Notes: generated by a model not told the origin, from the sequence alone. DNA of 64,000 nt from Ructibacterium sp965146665 (GCA_965146665.1 CBCTHE010000005.1:124001-188000), one strand, 5' to 3'. Positions 7,804 through 16,912 are shown, numbered from the stretch's first letter. Program-made: numbers and translations.

Positions 7804-9147
7804 TTGGAAAAGCTGTTTAAACTCAAAGAACGAGGGACTGACGTAAAAACAGAGGTTATCGCCGGCATTACCACCTTTTTGGCAATGGCGTATATTCTGG
7901 CGGTCAATCCCAACTACCTGTCACAGGCGGGCATTCCCATGGCCGCCGCCTTCTCCGCCACGGCCATTGCTGCGGGCATCGCAACCCTGTGTATGGCATT
8001 CTTCGCCAACTATCCCGTGGCGCTGGCCTCAGGCATGGGCCTCAACGCCTTCTTTGCCTTTACGGTCTGCGGCTCCATGGGCTACAGCTATCAGGTCGCA
8101 CTGACCGCCGTCTTTGTGGAAGGTATCATTTTCATGATCCTGTCGCTCTTCAAATTCCGCGAAGCCCTGGTCAATAAAATCCCCGCAAACCTGAAATTCG
8201 GCATCACCGCGGGCATCGGTCTCTTTATCTCCATCATTGCCCTGCTGAATGCCAAGATCGTGGTTCCCAGCGAGGCCACCACCGTGGCGCTCGGGAATCT
8301 GGCCTCCGCACCGGTCGTCCTCTCTCTGGCGGGGCTTTTGATCATTGGCGCTTTCCAGCACTTCCGCGTTCCGGGCGGCATTCTGCTCGGCATCATCGTC
8401 ACCTGGATTCTGGGCATGGGCGCGGAGCTGATTGGCTGGTATGTGCCGGACGGACAGGCTGTCTTCTCCGTATTCCCGAACTTTTCAACCAGCGCATTTG
8501 CCCTGCCGCTCTTCTTTGACTTTGACTTTGGCTTTGTACTCAAGCAGCTGCCGGCCTTTGCCCTGATCACCTTTACCTTCCTCTACACCGATATCTTCGA
8601 CACAGTCGGAACCCTGATCGGCGTGGCGGAAAAGGGAAATCTTCTGGACGAAAAGGGCCAGCTGCCAAAGGCGGGCAGCGCGCTGATGGCAGACGCTGTC
8701 GGCACCACTGTCGGTGCCATTCTGGGCACCTCCACGGTCACCAGCTATGTGGAATCCAGCGCGGGCGTCGCGGCCGGCGGCAAGACCGGCCTCGCCTCTG
8801 TGGTCACCGGCGCGTTGTTCTTTGTCTCTCTGCTGCTGGCGCCCATCTTCACCGCAATCCCGTCCTTTGCGACCACACCGGCCATGCTGTATGTGGGCCT
8901 TCTGATGCTCACCTCGGTGAAAAAGGTGAACTTTGAGGGCGACGCCGCTGACACCATCGGCGCGTTTCTGGCTATTGTCATGATGCCCCTGACCTATTCC
9001 ATTGCCAACGGCATCATGTTCGGCATGCTGTCCTGGGTCATCCTCAAGCTGGTCATCGGCAAGGCGAAAGACATCAGCGCAGTTATGTGGATCTCCGTGG
9101 CGCTCTTTGCCGTCTATATCGCGCTGAAGGTTATGGGACTTGCCTAA
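7804..9147 (+). CDS. NCS2-family guanine/hypoxanthine permease
   Basis: This inner-membrane permease takes up purine bases, most likely guanine, hypoxanthine or xanthine. The 447 residues show the multi-helix pattern of the AzgA/GhxP group. Motifs include RGTDVKTEVIAGITTFLAMAY at the N-terminus, GMGLNAFFAFTVC, and TFLYTDIFDTVGTLIGVAEK; a GTSTVTSYVESSAGVAAGGK loop lines the substrate site. The start codon is TTG behind GGGAGGG. A phosphoribosyltransferase gene follows 69 bases later in the same direction, so uptake and salvage are coupled. The exact base cannot be decided from sequence. Confidence 0.92.
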   Translation: MEKLFKLKERGTDVKTEVIAGITTFLAMAYILAVNPNYLSQAGIPMAAAFSATAIAAGIATLCMAFFANYPVALASGMGLNAFFAFTVCGSMGYSYQVALTAVFVEGIIFMILSLFKFREALVNKIPANLKFGITAGIGLFISIIALLNAKIVVPSEATTVALGNLASAPVVLSLAGLLIIGAFQHFRVPGGILLGIIVTWILGMGAELIGWYVPDGQAVFSVFPNFSTSAFALPLFFDFDFGFVLKQLPAFALITFTFLYTDIFDTVGTLIGVAEKGNLLDEKGQLPKAGSALMADAVGTTVGAILGTSTVTSYVESSAGVAAGGKTGLASVVTGALFFVSLLLAPIFTAIPSFATTPAMLYVGLLMLTSVKKVNFEGDAADTIGAFLAIVMMPLTYSIANGIMFGMLSWVILKLVIGKAKDISAVMWISVALFAVYIALKVMGLA

Positions 9148-9216
9148 ACTCCGGCCGTACACCGCCGGGACTGCCGGAAATACGCGGAAATTCATTACAT
9201 AAAAGGAGTCCTTGAA

Positions 9217-9777
9217 GTGGAAAACACCTATGAAATCAAGATTGCGGGACTAACCCGTTCCCTGCCCCTCTGCCGGGTGAATGACAATCTGTATATCGGC
9301 GCCTTTGTCATGTTCGGCGACGTGGAGATCACCGAGGCGGCGGCCCGGGAGCTTCTGGCCATGGCGCCGGAGTATGACATCATGATTACGGCCGAGAGCA
9401 AGGGGATCCCCCTGCTCTATGAAATGGCGCGGCAGTCCGGCGCGGATCATTATATTGTCGCCCGGAAGGGCCCCAAGCTGTATATGCAGGATCTGCACAC
9501 CACCTATGTCAACTCCATCACCACAGAGACCCGTCAGATGCTCTGTATCAGCGGCGACGACAGCAAGGCCATGCAGGGCAAGCGGGTGCTGATTGTGGAT
9601 GATGTCATCAGCACGGGCGAATCCCTGACCGCGCTGGAAACCCTAGTGCGGGAGGTCGGCGGCACCGTTGCGGGCCGCATGGCGGTTCTGGCCGAGGGCG
9701 ACGCCATCGGACGAAAGGATATCCGGTATCTGGCGCCTCTGCCATTGTTCCATCCCGACGGAACGCCAAAGGGCTGA
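9217..9777 (+). CDS. Purine phosphoribosyltransferase (adenine or xanthine type)
   Basis: This cytosolic salvage enzyme transfers ribose 5-phosphate from PRPP onto a purine base imported by the preceding permease. It has 186 residues. The PRPP-binding loop is clear: VLIVDDVISTGES at residues 124-136. AESKGIPLLYEMA (residues 59-71) matches the conserved region of the Apt/Xpt group, and RKGPKLYM precedes the flexible loop. The start codon is GTG, preceded by AAAAGGAG. Length and motifs fit both adenine and xanthine phosphoribosyltransferase; the permease neighbour makes xanthine or guanine plausible. A strong hairpin follows the stop. Confidence 0.88.
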   Translation: MENTYEIKIAGLTRSLPLCRVNDNLYIGAFVMFGDVEITEAAARELLAMAPEYDIMITAESKGIPLLYEMARQSGADHYIVARKGPKLYMQDLHTTYVNSITTETRQMLCISGDDSKAMQGKRVLIVDDVISTGESLTALETLVREVGGTVAGRMAVLAEGDAIGRKDIRYLAPLPLFHPDGTPKG

Positions 9778-9812
9778 TCCCGTCTGCGGACCGGCCGTTT
9801 CAGTTGTTGATC

Positions 9813-9846
9813 AGAGAGGGGAAGCCGCGGCTTCCCCTCTCTCTTT
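9813..9846 (+). terminator. Terminator of the purine salvage operon
   Basis: A perfect 30-base palindrome (arm AGAGAGGGGAAGCC) starts 36 bases after the stop codon and is followed by CTTTGTCT. The stem is very stable although the T run is short. Confidence 0.8.
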
Positions 9847-10003
9847 GTCTCATACATACGCTGTCCGCATTTTGCGGCCTGCCTGAGCGTATCGATAAAT
9901 CTGAAAGGTAAAGAATGAGCTGTAAAGACTATCGTTATATTTTGCCGAATCCAATTTTGCGGGAGCCCCATACTCCCTTTTTGATTCCGAACGGATAGGC
10001 TAA

Positions 10004-10150
10004 ATCGTAGAGGCGATTAACGAATCGCCCGCATGGAACAAACAGTATTTCACAAAATTTCCGGTAGATTAAATATTGTGTCATGCGTTACCTTCCATGC
10101 TCTGTAAAAACCCGTGGTTTCCCCGGGCGATTCGTGAATCGCCCCTATGC
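10004..10150. repeat. Pair of inverted palindromic repeats (MITE- or REP-like element)
   Basis: Each end is itself a palindrome: GGCGATT/AATCGCC at about 10014-10030 and GGGCGATTCGTGAATCGCCC at about 10125-10144. The left end is also an inverted copy of the right end over roughly 26 bases with a few mismatches. About 95 bases of unremarkable sequence lie between. The structure fits a non-autonomous mobile element or a paired extragenic palindrome. It sits in a 500-bp gene-free gap between two transcription units. Confidence 0.6.
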
Positions 10151-10243
10151 GGTACAGGATGTGGTGTATGGAAAAAACATATACGCATAAAACCTTGATA
10201 CAATGTATGTCATTCACTTTTTCCGGACTTTTTCGACACGCTC

Positions 10244-10276
10244 AAAGGCCCGCCGGGATCATCCCGGCGGGCCTTT
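10244..10276 (-). terminator. Terminator of the GH78-like gene
   Basis: AAAGGCCCGCCGGGA and TCCCGGCGGGCCTTT form a long GC-rich stem with A and T flanks on both sides. It is about 15 bases beyond the stop codon of the rhamnosidase gene and probably acts in both directions. Confidence 0.85.
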
Positions 10277-10290
10277 GTATTCCAAATCAA

Positions 10291-12777
10291 TCATTGGCAG
10301 TGAAGCACAAACTCCGCCGCAGGCGGCAGACAAAACACCGGGCCGTCCGGCTCCTCCCGCACATGCTCCAGCCCCTCTGCCCGCATGCCGTGCCGGGGCC
10401 GGAGGACGCCCTCCATGTCCTCCGGATGAGTGACACAGACACGGTAGGCCTTTGGACCGCAGGCCTCCGCCTCAAACCGGACCGTGCCCCGGACCGTGGT
10501 GACCGCAATCCGAAGCGCGCCAATATCCGCCAGCTGGGGCGTAAGGGAAAAGGAGCCGTAACCCAGGCTGTCCGGCCGGATGCCCACCAGCACATCGGTC
10601 AGGGCGATCATGGGCGCCATGGGGATATGGCTCCATTCGTCCACGCTGTCCGTCCGCACCTGCCAGTGCTCCTGATAGGCGTTGTTCTGCAGTACACTGG
10701 GCATAACCGCCCATTTCTCCCGCAGCTCCCGCAGGACAATGTCCCCGCGTCCGGCCGCGCCAAGGGCCCACTGCCGCCAGACCGCATTGGCCGGATAAGA
10801 GAGCCTGAGATCCGGGCTCTCCGCCAGATATGCCGCGCACGCCGCGGTCCTGCCCCCGGGACAAAGGTCAAACAGCACAGCGGTGGCCAGGGTCCGGTCC
10901 GTGACCAACAGCGCCTCCTCTTCCCGCCAGGGCAGATTATCCCAGTACATCTGCTGTTTTTCATCCCAGAAGCGCGCTGTCACCTGCTCCCAGAGCTGGT
11001 CAGCAAAGCGAAGATACGGATCCCGGTCTGTTTTGTCGAGAAGCCCCATGATGGGAATCCAGTAAGCCCGGAGCATGGACAGGATATACAGGTTCATGCT
11101 GCACAGGCGGTGCCGCTGTTTGGGATAGGCATGGTGGTCCAGCCACACACAGTACTCCGCATCCTTATCTACAGGGAACAGGCCGCCGTCCGCCTCCCGG
11201 ATCAAAAAGTCCACAAAGGTTTTCAGCTTGGGATAGACCAGCCTCAGGGTATCTACATCCCCGGTCTCCATCACATACCGGTAGATGTCACCCACATATC
11301 CCACCGAGTGGTCGATGATCGGTCCCCAGTAGGAAAGGCCGATCTGCTTGTATGGAATCCGCTTCAGCCGGTCAATGCCCGGGTAGCAGTCCAGAAAATA
11401 CCCCCGGGAAATCAGACCGTCGGAATAGGTCTCTATAAACCGCTTGGACAGCCGGGTGTTGCCCAGCAGTCCCCGCAGGGGGATCAAAGCATGGGAGCAG
11501 TCCCCGGCATACTGCTGGCGCTCCCTTCCCATGCCGTCCACAAGCGTCTCAATGGCCGCGTTGCGCAGGGTGTTGATCCCGGCATCAAAAAGCCGCTGCA
11601 GGGCCGGCTCCTTGACCGCGATTTCGGGCGCCGATTCATAGGGATAGGACCGCCGCAGAAGGCCCGTGCCGGAGACCCGGACCGCGCCCGCGGCGGGCGC
11701 GGTAATATGGAGCTGGAGCCATTTGACCGACTCAAAGTCAAAGCACTGGAACCGGTTCTCCCCCTCCCGGCAGATAAACCTGCTCCAGCAGTGGTGGGCG
11801 GTGTCCAAAAGCATCTGCCCGCCGCCGGGTGTGTGGGATTCCTGTACCATCAGCTCCACCGTTGTGCCCGCCGGTGCAAAGATGGTGAAAAAGGGGAATC
11901 CCACCATCTGCTCCTCAAACACATAGGTCAGAAACACGCTCTCCTCCGCCCCTGCTCGATACTGGACCGCGCCGTCCCCGTCCTGCCGGAACACCGTGTC
12001 ATACTGTGCCTCATAGGCGGCCGGAGACCGAAACAGAAACCAGTCGTCCGGGGAAATCCGCCATGTTATCCTGCCCGCCTCTACAGGTCCCCGGGCAAAC
12101 ACCGGGGTCTCTGCCGGCATGGGAATCTCCCGCCGGTACAGCCGCCCGCTGTCAGACTGGGGCGGGAGGCCGCCGCTGGTATATTCATAGTAGTCACTGT
12201 AGACAGAGGGCCTGACCCCGTCCGCTGAGAGCTCCATGGCCGGTTTCCAGTTGCCGCCGGGCACAAAGTCCGCCTCCAGCCAGTCCAGTTCCGACCGGCG
12301 GGCGTCAAACTCCTCCTGCAGGGCCCGGAGATACCAGCGCTGGAACTGGCCGGGCCGGTGGCCATAGTCCACGGCGCAAACCGTACGCGCGTCTGAACAG
12401 AGTGTCATCGCAAGTCCCGGCCCGGTCAGCGCAAAGGAATAGAGCAGACCCGGCTTTCCCGCCACCCAGGTCCCGTCGCCAATGCCGTAGAACAGAACCT
12501 GAATCGCCAGCACGTTCCGGCCTTTTTTCAAATAGGGCAGCAAATTGGCGGGATCTGCCTCCTGGTGCATGGGGTCGGCCGGCGCCGGTCCCCACTGCAC
12601 CCGCCGGCCGTTGAGGAACAGTGCATATCTGCTGTCCGCGGTGATCCAGCCCTCCGCCTGCTCCGGGAGCTCCTCCAGATAAAATTCCCGGCGGAACAGG
12701 ACAAAGGTGTTGCTGAGCGTCCGGGCGGATGGATACCAGATCCACTTCCCCGGCGAAAGCGAAATTTCCTCGCGCAT
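10291..12777 (-). CDS. GH78-like alpha-L-rhamnosidase, intracellular
   Basis: This enzyme probably releases terminal rhamnose from oligosaccharides in the cytoplasm, since no signal peptide is present. The 828 residues begin with two beta-sandwich-like regions (WITADSRYALFLNGRRV and a long aromatic stretch). A six-hairpin catalytic domain follows, with DGMGRERQQYAGD near residue 413, matching the acidic DxxxRERxxxxGD signature of GH78. A C-terminal beta domain contains DEWSHIPMAPMIALTDVLVGIRP. The ATG follows AAGGAGGT. It is a single gene with a perfect promoter and its own terminator, so it is not under the AraC-type operator found elsewhere here. Other glycosides remain possible; family confidence is moderate to high. 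Confidence 0.75.
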   Translation of the reverse strand: MREEISLSPGKWIWYPSARTLSNTFVLFRREFYLEELPEQAEGWITADSRYALFLNGRRVQWGPAPADPMHQEADPANLLPYLKKGRNVLAIQVLFYGIGDGTWVAGKPGLLYSFALTGPGLAMTLCSDARTVCAVDYGHRPGQFQRWYLRALQEEFDARRSELDWLEADFVPGGNWKPAMELSADGVRPSVYSDYYEYTSGGLPPQSDSGRLYRREIPMPAETPVFARGPVEAGRITWRISPDDWFLFRSPAAYEAQYDTVFRQDGDGAVQYRAGAEESVFLTYVFEEQMVGFPFFTIFAPAGTTVELMVQESHTPGGGQMLLDTAHHCWSRFICREGENRFQCFDFESVKWLQLHITAPAAGAVRVSGTGLLRRSYPYESAPEIAVKEPALQRLFDAGINTLRNAAIETLVDGMGRERQQYAGDCSHALIPLRGLLGNTRLSKRFIETYSDGLISRGYFLDCYPGIDRLKRIPYKQIGLSYWGPIIDHSVGYVGDIYRYVMETGDVDTLRLVYPKLKTFVDFLIREADGGLFPVDKDAEYCVWLDHHAYPKQRHRLCSMNLYILSMLRAYWIPIMGLLDKTDRDPYLRFADQLWEQVTARFWDEKQQMYWDNLPWREEEALLVTDRTLATAVLFDLCPGGRTAACAAYLAESPDLRLSYPANAVWRQWALGAAGRGDIVLRELREKWAVMPSVLQNNAYQEHWQVRTDSVDEWSHIPMAPMIALTDVLVGIRPDSLGYGSFSLTPQLADIGALRIAVTTVRGTVRFEAEACGPKAYRVCVTHPEDMEGVLRPRHGMRAEGLEHVREEPDGPVFCLPPAAEFVLHCQ

Positions 12778-12814
12778 TGGTTTGACCTCCTTGATCTCTC
12801 AAATAATTTCACCG

Positions 12815-12843
12815 ATTATATCACACGGCTCTGCACCTGTCAA
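12815..12843 (-). promoter_or_regulatory. Consensus promoter of the GH78-like gene
   Basis: TTGACA (12843-12838) and TATAAT (12820-12815) are separated by exactly 17 bases on the minus strand, about 40 bases before the start codon. No obvious operator surrounds it. Confidence 0.9.
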
Positions 12844-12881
12844 GACACAGAAACGCCGACCGTTTCCGGGTAACAGCGGCA

Positions 12882-12910
12882 GAACCCGCCGGTCAAAAAT
12901 CCGGCGGGTC
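12882..12910 (-). terminator. Terminator-like hairpin after the VanY-type gene
   Basis: CCCGCCGG pairs with CCGGCGGG around TCAAAAAT, directly downstream of the stop codon. There is no good T run on the minus strand, so termination efficiency is uncertain. Confidence 0.5.
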
Positions 12911-12918
12911 CCGTTGTT

Positions 12919-13731
12919 TTACGATTCCAGATATTCCTCCAGGCAGATTCCCTGCCCCATGATCTCCCGGGCCGCCTCTTCACCCACATACCGGTAGTGC
13001 CATGGTTCAAAAATCACCCCGGTCAGGCTGGTCTTGTCCGTGGGATACCGGAGTATAAACCCATATTCCGCGCAGTGCTCCTTCAGCCATCTGGCCTCGG
13101 CGGTCTGCGCCTGCTGGTCATCCAGCAGCTGATAGCTTCTGGCCACAATGTCAGCCGCCAGTCCCAGCTGGTGCTCGCTGGTCCCGGGATAGGCGACCAC
13201 AGTCCGGGCCTTCTCCTCCGCGGCGGCGCGGTCAAGACCCCGGGCAATCTGCTTCTGCACCTGTTTCCTGTACAGACCGGTCTGGGTGGCATTGTCCCGG
13301 TACGCGGAGCAGATGACAGGATCCAGCCCTGCCTGCCGTGCGGCCGCCAGCATTGCCTTCAGCTTGTCCGCCGCCCGGGCGTCAAAGCGGTACCCGTTTT
13401 CCACCGCCGCAAGCTCCGGCACATAGCCCTCATCCATGGAAGTGTCCTGGTTTACCAGCGTCAAAAACCGCCGGTCCGCCGTCTTTTCATCAGCTTTTTT
13501 CCCCGCCGTCCGGCCCGCGGCCGCCGCTGGAATTCCGGCCGTGTTTTCCGGCTCCGGGTGCTCCGGCACGGCGCCGCCCAGCAAAGTCCAGCCCTTTTGC
13601 AGGGCCATGCCCGCCAGAACCAGCAGGACGCACCAGAGCAGTCTGATCCAGAATCTCCGTTTCCTTCTGCGCCGGGTACGGGGCCGCCCGCCCAGCGTCA
13701 TATCATAGCACTGTCTGTCCATATGCAACAT
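12919..13731 (-). CDS. VanY-like D-alanyl-D-alanine carboxypeptidase, membrane anchored
   Basis: This M15B zinc peptidase trims the terminal D-Ala of peptidoglycan stem peptides outside the membrane. A basic N-terminus and one hydrophobic segment (residues 28-45) anchor it. The catalytic part shows CSAYRDNATQ (141-150), the zinc motif SEHQLGLAAD (His187, Asp194) and FEPWHYRYVG (Glu242, His245), which is the complete active site. It is the last gene behind a two-component system and an exported protein. This suggests cell-wall-responsive expression, but no vanHAX ligase genes are present, so it is not a glycopeptide-resistance cluster by itself. Confidence 0.9.
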   Translation of the reverse strand: MLHMDRQCYDMTLGGRPRTRRRRKRRFWIRLLWCVLLVLAGMALQKGWTLLGGAVPEHPEPENTAGIPAAAAGRTAGKKADEKTADRRFLTLVNQDTSMDEGYVPELAAVENGYRFDARAADKLKAMLAAARQAGLDPVICSAYRDNATQTGLYRKQVQKQIARGLDRAAAEEKARTVVAYPGTSEHQLGLAADIVARSYQLLDDQQAQTAEARWLKEHCAEYGFILRYPTDKTSLTGVIFEPWHYRYVGEEAAREIMGQGICLEEYLES

Positions 13732-13841
13732 CCTTTCCGTCTGGTGTCAGGCATAGGCTGTTTCTCTATCCAATGCCTGAGTACAGTATACGGACAGGCT
13801 GTATCTGTTTGTTATCCTGCTTGTATCATATTTGCATCCTT

Positions 13842-14696
13842 TTACAGGCCGTACATCGCGCCAAAGCTTCCAAAGCTGTATCCAGCCGGATACGCGGCGA
13901 GCATGACCTCCACAGCGGTCTCTCCAGCGGTATACCGAACCTGAATCCACGCGCCGGGCAGCCCGTACTCCTGTGTCTTGATCCGTTCCTCGCTGACAAC
14001 ATAGCCGTCTGCGGCCGCACTGCTGCCCACCGCGCTGCCGGCATCTGCGGAAACCGCGGCGGTGTTTCTCTGTACCCGCCCCCCGTATTCCATGCCCAGA
14101 TACTCCGCCCATTTCTCAGCGGTAGCTTCAAGGTCAGCCTGCACGGCAATCGTCTCATCCGCTCCGGCCTTTCCATCTGTCCGCCGATACAGGAATTTGA
14201 GGATTTTCTCCGTCTCATCATCAATATGGAGCATGATTTCAAAATCCTCGCCGATAAACTCGGCGGTCCAGGCAATCATGTTCTGGGACGGATCCATGGT
14301 GTTGAGGTAAAAATAGCTGGCGGCATACCGCTTTTCAATCGCGCTCACATCCACTCTCTCCGGGATCAGGTCCAGCTCCGCCAGCTTGTCCAGCTCCGCC
14401 CGGCACACGTCCCAGATCACAGACCGGTAGAGCCGCGTTCCCTGCTCCACAGGGATGGAGCTGATCTTCTGGTATCCGTCATAGCTATAGCTTGTGGCCT
14501 CGTCATAAAACTCCAGCTTTTCCGCCAGAGTCAGGGTATGCTTGTCCTGGCCGCCGGACTGCTCCGCGGCCTCGGTATGCACCCGCCCGAGGGCCTCCCG
14601 GTCCTGAATCCGGAACAGGGCCGGCGGAACCAAAATACAGGCCGAGGTCACACATACCGCGCAGGCCGTGGCCGCAATATACCAACGCTTCTTCAT
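13842..14696 (-). CDS. Exported protein of unknown function in a two-component operon
   Basis: I do not recognise the family. The 284-residue protein begins with a signal or anchor sequence (residues 7-27, hydrophobic with two cysteines). A soluble, acidic region with many aromatic residues follows, then a low-complexity Ala/Ser segment (around residues 215-230). Its start overlaps the stop of the sensor kinase in an ATGA arrangement, so the two are translationally coupled. This position resembles that of accessory proteins that tune a sensor kinase from outside the membrane, and that role is an inference from context only. Confidence 0.8.
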   Translation of the reverse strand: MKKRWYIAATACAVCVTSACILVPPALFRIQDREALGRVHTEAAEQSGGQDKHTLTLAEKLEFYDEATSYSYDGYQKISSIPVEQGTRLYRSVIWDVCRAELDKLAELDLIPERVDVSAIEKRYAASYFYLNTMDPSQNMIAWTAEFIGEDFEIMLHIDDETEKILKFLYRRTDGKAGADETIAVQADLEATAEKWAEYLGMEYGGRVQRNTAAVSADAGSAVGSSAAADGYVVSEERIKTQEYGLPGAWIQVRYTAGETAVEVMLAAYPAGYSFGSFGAMYGL

Positions 14697-16105
14697 GCTT
14701 TTCCCTCCTTCAGGGTCAGGGTGACCGCCGTCCCCTCGCCGGGCGTGCTGTCAAAAGAAATCCCGCCGCCGTGAAGCCGGACGATCTCCGCGCAGATGGC
14801 AAGGCCCAGTCCCGCGCCGCCCTGGCTCCTGGCCCGGGATTTGTCCACCATGAAAAACGCCTCGGTCAGCAGAGGGATATCCTCCTTTGGGATCCCCTTG
14901 CCGTTGTCCTCCACTGTGATCTGATAGCCGCCGGGACAGCGGACGCCTGTCATTCGGATACGTCCTTTTCCATTCTCCAGCGCCTTGCGGGCGTTGTCAA
15001 TCAAGTTCAGCAGCACCGTCTTGAGCAGATCCGGTTCTGCCAGTACCACGCCCTCCTCCCAAGTCTGCGCAAACCGGATCCCGCCCTCCGCGGTCAGCGG
15101 CAGCAAAGACTGGCGCATGGCCTCAAACAGTTCGCCTGCCTGCACCGGCCGAAGCGCGGCGCTCCGGCGCTTCAGCACAATGAGGTCCAGAAGCTTGAAG
15201 GAGAGCTGTTCCAGCCGCCGCCCCTCCTGAAAGATATAGTCCGCCGCCAGAAAATGCTGGTCCGGGGACAGGTTTTTCAGCCGGAGCATATCCGCATAGC
15301 CAATGATGGAAGTCAGGGGCGTTTTCAGCTCATGGGCAAAGCTGGCGATAAAGGCCTCCTGACGTTTCAGATTATCCCGCAGGGCCTCCATGTGCTCCTG
15401 CACATGGTCAGCCATCTGATTAAAATCTCCGGCCAGACGGCCGATTTCATCCTCTGACCGGATTTCCGCCCGAACCTCCAGATCTCCGGCGGCAATCCGC
15501 CGGGCGGTGCGGGCCAGGCTCGAAATGGGCCGGGTCAGCCAAAACGCCGCCAGAAAGGTGGCAATTCCATTCAGAACCACCAGCGCCGCCAAAAGCCGTA
15601 CATAGATCCAGTAGAGGTTCCGCCGGTCCTCATACAGACCAGTAATGTCCCGGAAGGTCTCCAGATAGACCGGACTGGAGCCCACCGCGGTCCGGCTCGC
15701 CATCTGGAGGTTGTACCGTCCCTCGTTCTCAATCACCAGATAGCCCCGGGTCTGGTCGTCGATTCCTTCCGGAAGGGAAATCTCATCCCGGATGCCGGGA
15801 CTGGCATACAGGGGCTTTTGGTCCTGTCCGCTGACCCGGATCCGGCTGCCGCCCCCCGCGCCCTCCTCAAGGCTTTGGGCCAGCCGCCGCACAAAAGAGC
15901 GGGAGAGGCTGCCGCCGGCGGCCACGCCGCTTCCGCCGGCGTTTTCAAAGGAGAACCGCAGGAGCTTGTTCTCCTCCCGGGCCAGGTTGATCTCCTTCTC
16001 CATTCCCGACCGGAAGGCGGCCGAGATCATCCAGTATCCGCCCACGCTGAAGGTCAGACAGACCAGCAGCAGCGTACAGAAGAATATTTTCCACGAAAAC
16101 CGCAA
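14693..16105 (-). CDS. Membrane sensor histidine kinase
   Basis: This kinase phosphorylates the adjacent response regulator. Layout of the 470 residues: transmembrane segment 8-28, an extracytoplasmic domain of about 130 residues, transmembrane segment 165-190, and HAMP at about 190-243. The HisKA domain holds phospho-His258 in SFAHELKTPLTS. The ATPase domain carries the N box NLIDNARKAL, DNGKGIPKEDIP and GGAGLGLAICAEI. All catalytic motifs are intact. It lies 30 bases behind the response regulator gene. The signal is unknown, but coexpression with a VanY-type peptidase points to the cell envelope. Confidence 0.95.
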   Translation of the reverse strand: MRFSWKIFFCTLLLVCLTFSVGGYWMISAAFRSGMEKEINLAREENKLLRFSFENAGGSGVAAGGSLSRSFVRRLAQSLEEGAGGGSRIRVSGQDQKPLYASPGIRDEISLPEGIDDQTRGYLVIENEGRYNLQMASRTAVGSSPVYLETFRDITGLYEDRRNLYWIYVRLLAALVVLNGIATFLAAFWLTRPISSLARTARRIAAGDLEVRAEIRSEDEIGRLAGDFNQMADHVQEHMEALRDNLKRQEAFIASFAHELKTPLTSIIGYADMLRLKNLSPDQHFLAADYIFQEGRRLEQLSFKLLDLIVLKRRSAALRPVQAGELFEAMRQSLLPLTAEGGIRFAQTWEEGVVLAEPDLLKTVLLNLIDNARKALENGKGRIRMTGVRCPGGYQITVEDNGKGIPKEDIPLLTEAFFMVDKSRARSQGGAGLGLAICAEIVRLHGGGISFDSTPGEGTAVTLTLKEGKA

Positions 16106-16135
16106 TGGGTATCGCCTCCCTTCAATCGGATCCGG

Positions 16136-16789
16136 CTACAGCTCCAGCCGGTATCCAATCTTATACACGGCCGTAAGCCGCTCCTCCCAACCCAGCTTTT
16201 TCCGAAGCCGCTGGACATGCAGATCCACCGTCCGGCTGTCCCCCATATAACTGCTCTCCCAGATATGCTCATAAATCCGTTCCCGGAACAGGGCAATATT
16301 TTTGTTCTGGATAAAATACAGCATCAGGTCATATTCCTTTTTGGTCAGGTTCACCTGCTCCCCCTGCCGCCGAACCACCCGGGAACGGGTGTCGATCTCC
16401 ACATCTCCCACCCGGATCTCCGCCTCGGTTTTGTTGTACCGCCGCAGAACGGTCTCCACCCGGGCCAAAAGCTCCACGATCTCAAAGGGTTTCCCCAGAT
16501 AATCGTCCGCGCCGGCACGCAGGCCCCGGACCCGGTCCCGCACCTCGGTCCGGGCCGTGAGGAAGATCACCGGAATACCGCTGGGCCTGATATACTCCAT
16601 CAGTTCAAAGCCGTCCGCGCCCGGCAGCATCACATCCAGAAGGACAAGATCATAGCGGCTGTTCTCCAGCCTGTCCGCCGCGGCCAGACCGTCGTAAACA
16701 CATTCGCATTGATACCCCGCCTCGTCCAGATTCATGCGGATCAACTCAGAAATCGGCTTTTCATCCTCCACAATCAAAATTTTTATCAT
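16136..16789 (-). CDS. OmpR/PhoB-family response regulator
   Basis: This transcription factor is activated by the downstream kinase. It has a receiver domain with the acidic pocket VEDE, phospho-acceptor Asp52 in LVLLDVMLPG and the conserved Thr and Lys (FLTART, GKPFE). A winged helix follows (NLTKKEYDLMLYFIQNK, then RTVDLHVQRLRKKLG). The ATG at 16789 is chosen because GGAGGTGACGGAC precedes it; an upstream ATG in frame lacks a site and interrupts the promoter region. It is the first gene of a four-gene operon. Direct repeats phased at 11 bp overlap its promoter, as expected for autoregulation. Confidence 0.95.
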   Translation of the reverse strand: MIKILIVEDEKPISELIRMNLDEAGYQCECVYDGLAAADRLENSRYDLVLLDVMLPGADGFELMEYIRPSGIPVIFLTARTEVRDRVRGLRAGADDYLGKPFEIVELLARVETVLRRYNKTEAEIRVGDVEIDTRSRVVRRQGEQVNLTKKEYDLMLYFIQNKNIALFRERIYEHIWESSYMGDSRTVDLHVQRLRKKLGWEERLTAVYKIGYRLEL

Positions 16790-16803
16790 GTCCGTCACCT
16801 CCG

Positions 16804-16849
16804 CATCAACATACATCATTATTACATCATAGTTGCATCATTTTGTAAA
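16804..16849 (-). promoter_or_regulatory. Response-regulator promoter with phased direct repeats
   Basis: TTTACA (16849-16844) and TGTAAT (16826-16821) are separated by 17 bases on the minus strand. ATGATG occurs three times at exact 11-bp steps (plus-strand CATCAT at 16814, 16825 and 16836), with a near-copy at 16804. OmpR-family regulators bind such repeats. Confidence 0.7.
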
Positions 16850-16912
16850 GCGGTTATTTTTTCTTTTCACCCTGATTTGGGACAGAAGCGGAAATACCGC
16901 TGGATTCTTCCA

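Noticed and set aside
12919..16849. Glycopeptide (vancomycin) resistance cluster
   Set aside because: A VanY-type peptidase and a two-component pair are present, but no vanH, ligase or vanX gene occurs nearby.
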